A stretch of DNA of 64,000 nt from CAZHDB01 sp964531225 (GTDB lineage: Archaea > Thermoproteota > Thermoprotei_A > Sulfolobales > Desulfurococcaceae), in the NCBI GenBank assembly GCA_964531225.1, contig CAZHDB010000005.1:1-64000 (forward strand). Direction: 5' to 3'. Of this stretch, positions 62,473-64,000 are shown piece after piece. Numbering within the stretch: the stretch's first letter is position 1; each line of letters opens with the position of its first letter. The notes beneath the pieces are model-generated. The model ran no database searches, was not told where the DNA came from, and worked only from the letters and a program-made list of their open reading frames with translations. A program made the translations under genes and the position numbers.

Positions 62473-64000
62473 ATCCATGTCAGCATATCCTTTAGCGATC
62501 ATGTTAACAATATCACTAATTACAATAACAGTAGTGACAATAAACTCTATGGCAAAGATATCAACACTAACAACTAGTATTAATGAAAAAGAGAAAACGA
62601 CACCAATAACCTATTACTTGTATAATGACTCTTTATACATAATACCTATTAAGAGGTACAGTGGCAGTATAAGAATAATTGCAATAGATGAGCACGGGTA
62701 TATTGATGTACTAGAACTAAATAGATCTTTATTAAAGAATAAAATAGCATATGGTCCTATACCATTATATTATAAATATCTAATTATTCAAAATGAAGAT
62801 CATGTAATATTGGATGTATTAGGAGAATTGGATTCTAAAAGCATCAATATGGAGTTCCTCCATCCACTACCTCCATCATTATATGTTCATCCGGCCCTCT
62901 CTGTAGTAGATTACATAGATCAACATAGTGGGATAAACAATTATTATGAAGTAGTTCCAAAAATTAATGATATTATTGAAAACATACTCTATCCTAATTT
63001 AACTTATAAAATAGATAATGAATTATATAAGCCTACGGCTATTAATCAGAGTATACAAATAAAGACAAATAGCAGTAAATACTACAGTCCGAACGATACT
63101 TTTCTAATCAATATAACAAATATATTAATGCACGGTACTCAATACTACGGAGGATATCTCGTTAGAATCGAAATTAACTCAACAAAACCTTTAGAGTTTG
63201 TAGAGGGATTAAGCGATAACTATACTCATCATAACCAAGTTTATCCTCGCAATACAGAGACTATTGAAGTAGTTGAAACACATACTCTATTAAATAAAAC
63301 TGTTGATTCAGGTTATATAACTGATATCTTAATAAATGCTACACACGAAATACTGAATGCATCAATTATAGGATTATGGTCTGGAAGAGTTGTAGCAGCA
63401 TTCTATGAAATAACATACAATTTAACACTCACCAATGGTTCATCAAGTACTTCCTATATTGTTAGAACAAATACAACAAGTATCAACATAAATAATTACA
63501 CTATGATTATAAATAAGATGTTTAATAATATTAGCTATTCTTCGTCGAATAGTTCTATTAAAGCAATATTGATAATTAGATACAATATTGTACCCATAGA
63601 GATTGGTAGTGAGCCTTTGTTACTTGATCTCTATTCTCATATACACGGTAACATTCAAAATAGATCGTTACGAATTATAAGACATAATACACTGCAATTA
63701 ATCACAGATGATATAGAGAATTTTATAGTTGATCGAAACAGTATATTAATCTATTCAACTATGTATTCATTAAAGAATAATATTTCATATAGGATACTGA
63801 CAAACAATTCAATCCTTGATCGTGGTAATAATCTCCACATTTTACTTAATTTTTATGGTAGAGCAAACATCTCCATAACCGAATACGCTTTGCCTGACAT
63901 AGTAATTAATGATAACGGGATTATATTAACTAATATTGTTAATAATGCAACTATATCGGGCAATATGTCGGGTATTTTATGGTTTAATACCAATGAAAAA
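62465..64000 (+). CDS. Large surface glycoprotein-like protein, cut by right edge
   Basis: The frame from ATG 62465 stays open for 512 codons to the window edge. GGAGG lies 9 nt upstream inside the previous gene. A short basic start and a hydrophobic helix (AIMLTISLITITVVTINSM) are followed by a long soluble part with very many N-x-S/T sites (NATISGNMS, NITNIL). It is probably exported and anchored, perhaps part of the same cell-surface layer. I do not recognise the domains, and the C-terminus is missing. Confidence 0.6.
   Translation, partial: MLRSMSAYPLAIMLTISLITITVVTINSMAKISTLTTSINEKEKTTPITYYLYNDSLYIIPIKRYSGSIRIIAIDEHGYIDVLELNRSLLKNKIAYGPIPLYYKYLIIQNEDHVILDVLGELDSKSINMEFLHPLPPSLYVHPALSVVDYIDQHSGINNYYEVVPKINDIIENILYPNLTYKIDNELYKPTAINQSIQIKTNSSKYYSPNDTFLINITNILMHGTQYYGGYLVRIEINSTKPLEFVEGLSDNYTHHNQVYPRNTETIEVVETHTLLNKTVDSGYITDILINATHEILNASIIGLWSGRVVAAFYEITYNLTLTNGSSSTSYIVRTNTTSININNYTMIINKMFNNISYSSSNSSIKAILIIRYNIVPIEIGSEPLLLDLYSHIHGNIQNRSLRIIRHNTLQLITDDIENFIVDRNSILIYSTMYSLKNNISYRILTNNSILDRGNNLHILLNFYGRANISITEYALPDIVINDNGIILTNIVNNATISGNMSGILWFNTNEK

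Noticed and set aside
1..64000. CRISPR array, rRNA or complete insertion sequence
   Set aside because: No regularly spaced repeats, no rRNA signature and no intact transposase were seen by eye; only the TnpB remnant at 45351-45811 was found.

Overview
The window is about 64 kb of AT-rich DNA from a hyperthermophilic crenarchaeon. It carries a reverse gyrase, two Alba chromatin proteins, DNA topoisomerase VI, RadA, PCNA, an Rpo13-like RNA polymerase subunit, a geranylgeranylglyceryl phosphate synthase and a tRNA with two introns of bulge-helix-bulge type. A 1519-residue surface protein at 57325-61884 has the architecture of tetrabrachion, the S-layer stalk protein of Staphylothermus. The right-handed coiled-coil segment as I remember it from S. 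marinus resembles but does not match the one here, so I infer a Staphylothermus-like member of the Desulfurococcales, probably not the S. marinus type strain. The sequence is a draft scaffold: the 100 N at 5756-5855 sit between two copies of the same 55-mer, which looks like two contigs that really abut.

Layout. 1-5712: glycine cleavage genes (gcvT divergent from gcvPA-gcvPB-lpd). 6047-9003: a four-subunit 2-oxoacid:ferredoxin oxidoreductase operon. 9043-11798: SecG/Sec61-beta, MazG-like protein, GGGP synthase, Elf1-like factor, SWIM protein, ribose-5-phosphate isomerase. 11902-17770: a tRNA-processing neighbourhood with tRNA-Pro(CGG) carrying two introns, mtnA, a splicing-endonuclease structural subunit, hisS and rtcB. 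17760-21182: a type IV pilus operon (membrane protein, ATPase, pilin); its likely prepilin peptidase is at 31872-32684. 21365-24483: top6B-top6A, where Top6B has a duplicated H2TH domain. 24838-26406: a gene-poor stretch. 26407-37178: radical SAM protein, ASCH protein, thrS, radA, HIT protein, class III aminotransferase and several small unknown genes. 37351-41721: alba2, reverse gyrase, alba1. 42127-49287: XPB helicase, a TnpB remnant, a phosphoribosyltransferase regulator, an AbrB-ACT protein, a DUF72 protein and PCNA. 49763-57105: Rpo13, a membrane-anchored HerA/VirB4-like ATPase, an Lhr-type helicase and a PAPS-reductase/ferredoxin fusion. 57325-64000: tetrabrachion and two further surface or secreted proteins, the last cut by the window edge.

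Themes. Energy metabolism fits a peptide and amino-acid fermenter. A DNA topology and repair set is spread along the window. The most interesting layer is RNA processing: the two tRNA introns appear to need removal in a fixed order, and the window also holds a subunit of the splicing endonuclease and the RtcB ligase. By eye I also find six candidate box C/D guide RNAs, several with guides complementary to conserved archaeal rRNA or tRNA segments as I remember them; three of them overlap the annotated start of a protein gene.

Gene starts. Most genes have a Shine-Dalgarno of the GGAGG or GGTGAT type, and the unambiguous ones have it about 9 nt before the start. TTG starts are common. I moved several starts downstream where the first possible start codon was really the GTG inside the Shine-Dalgarno.
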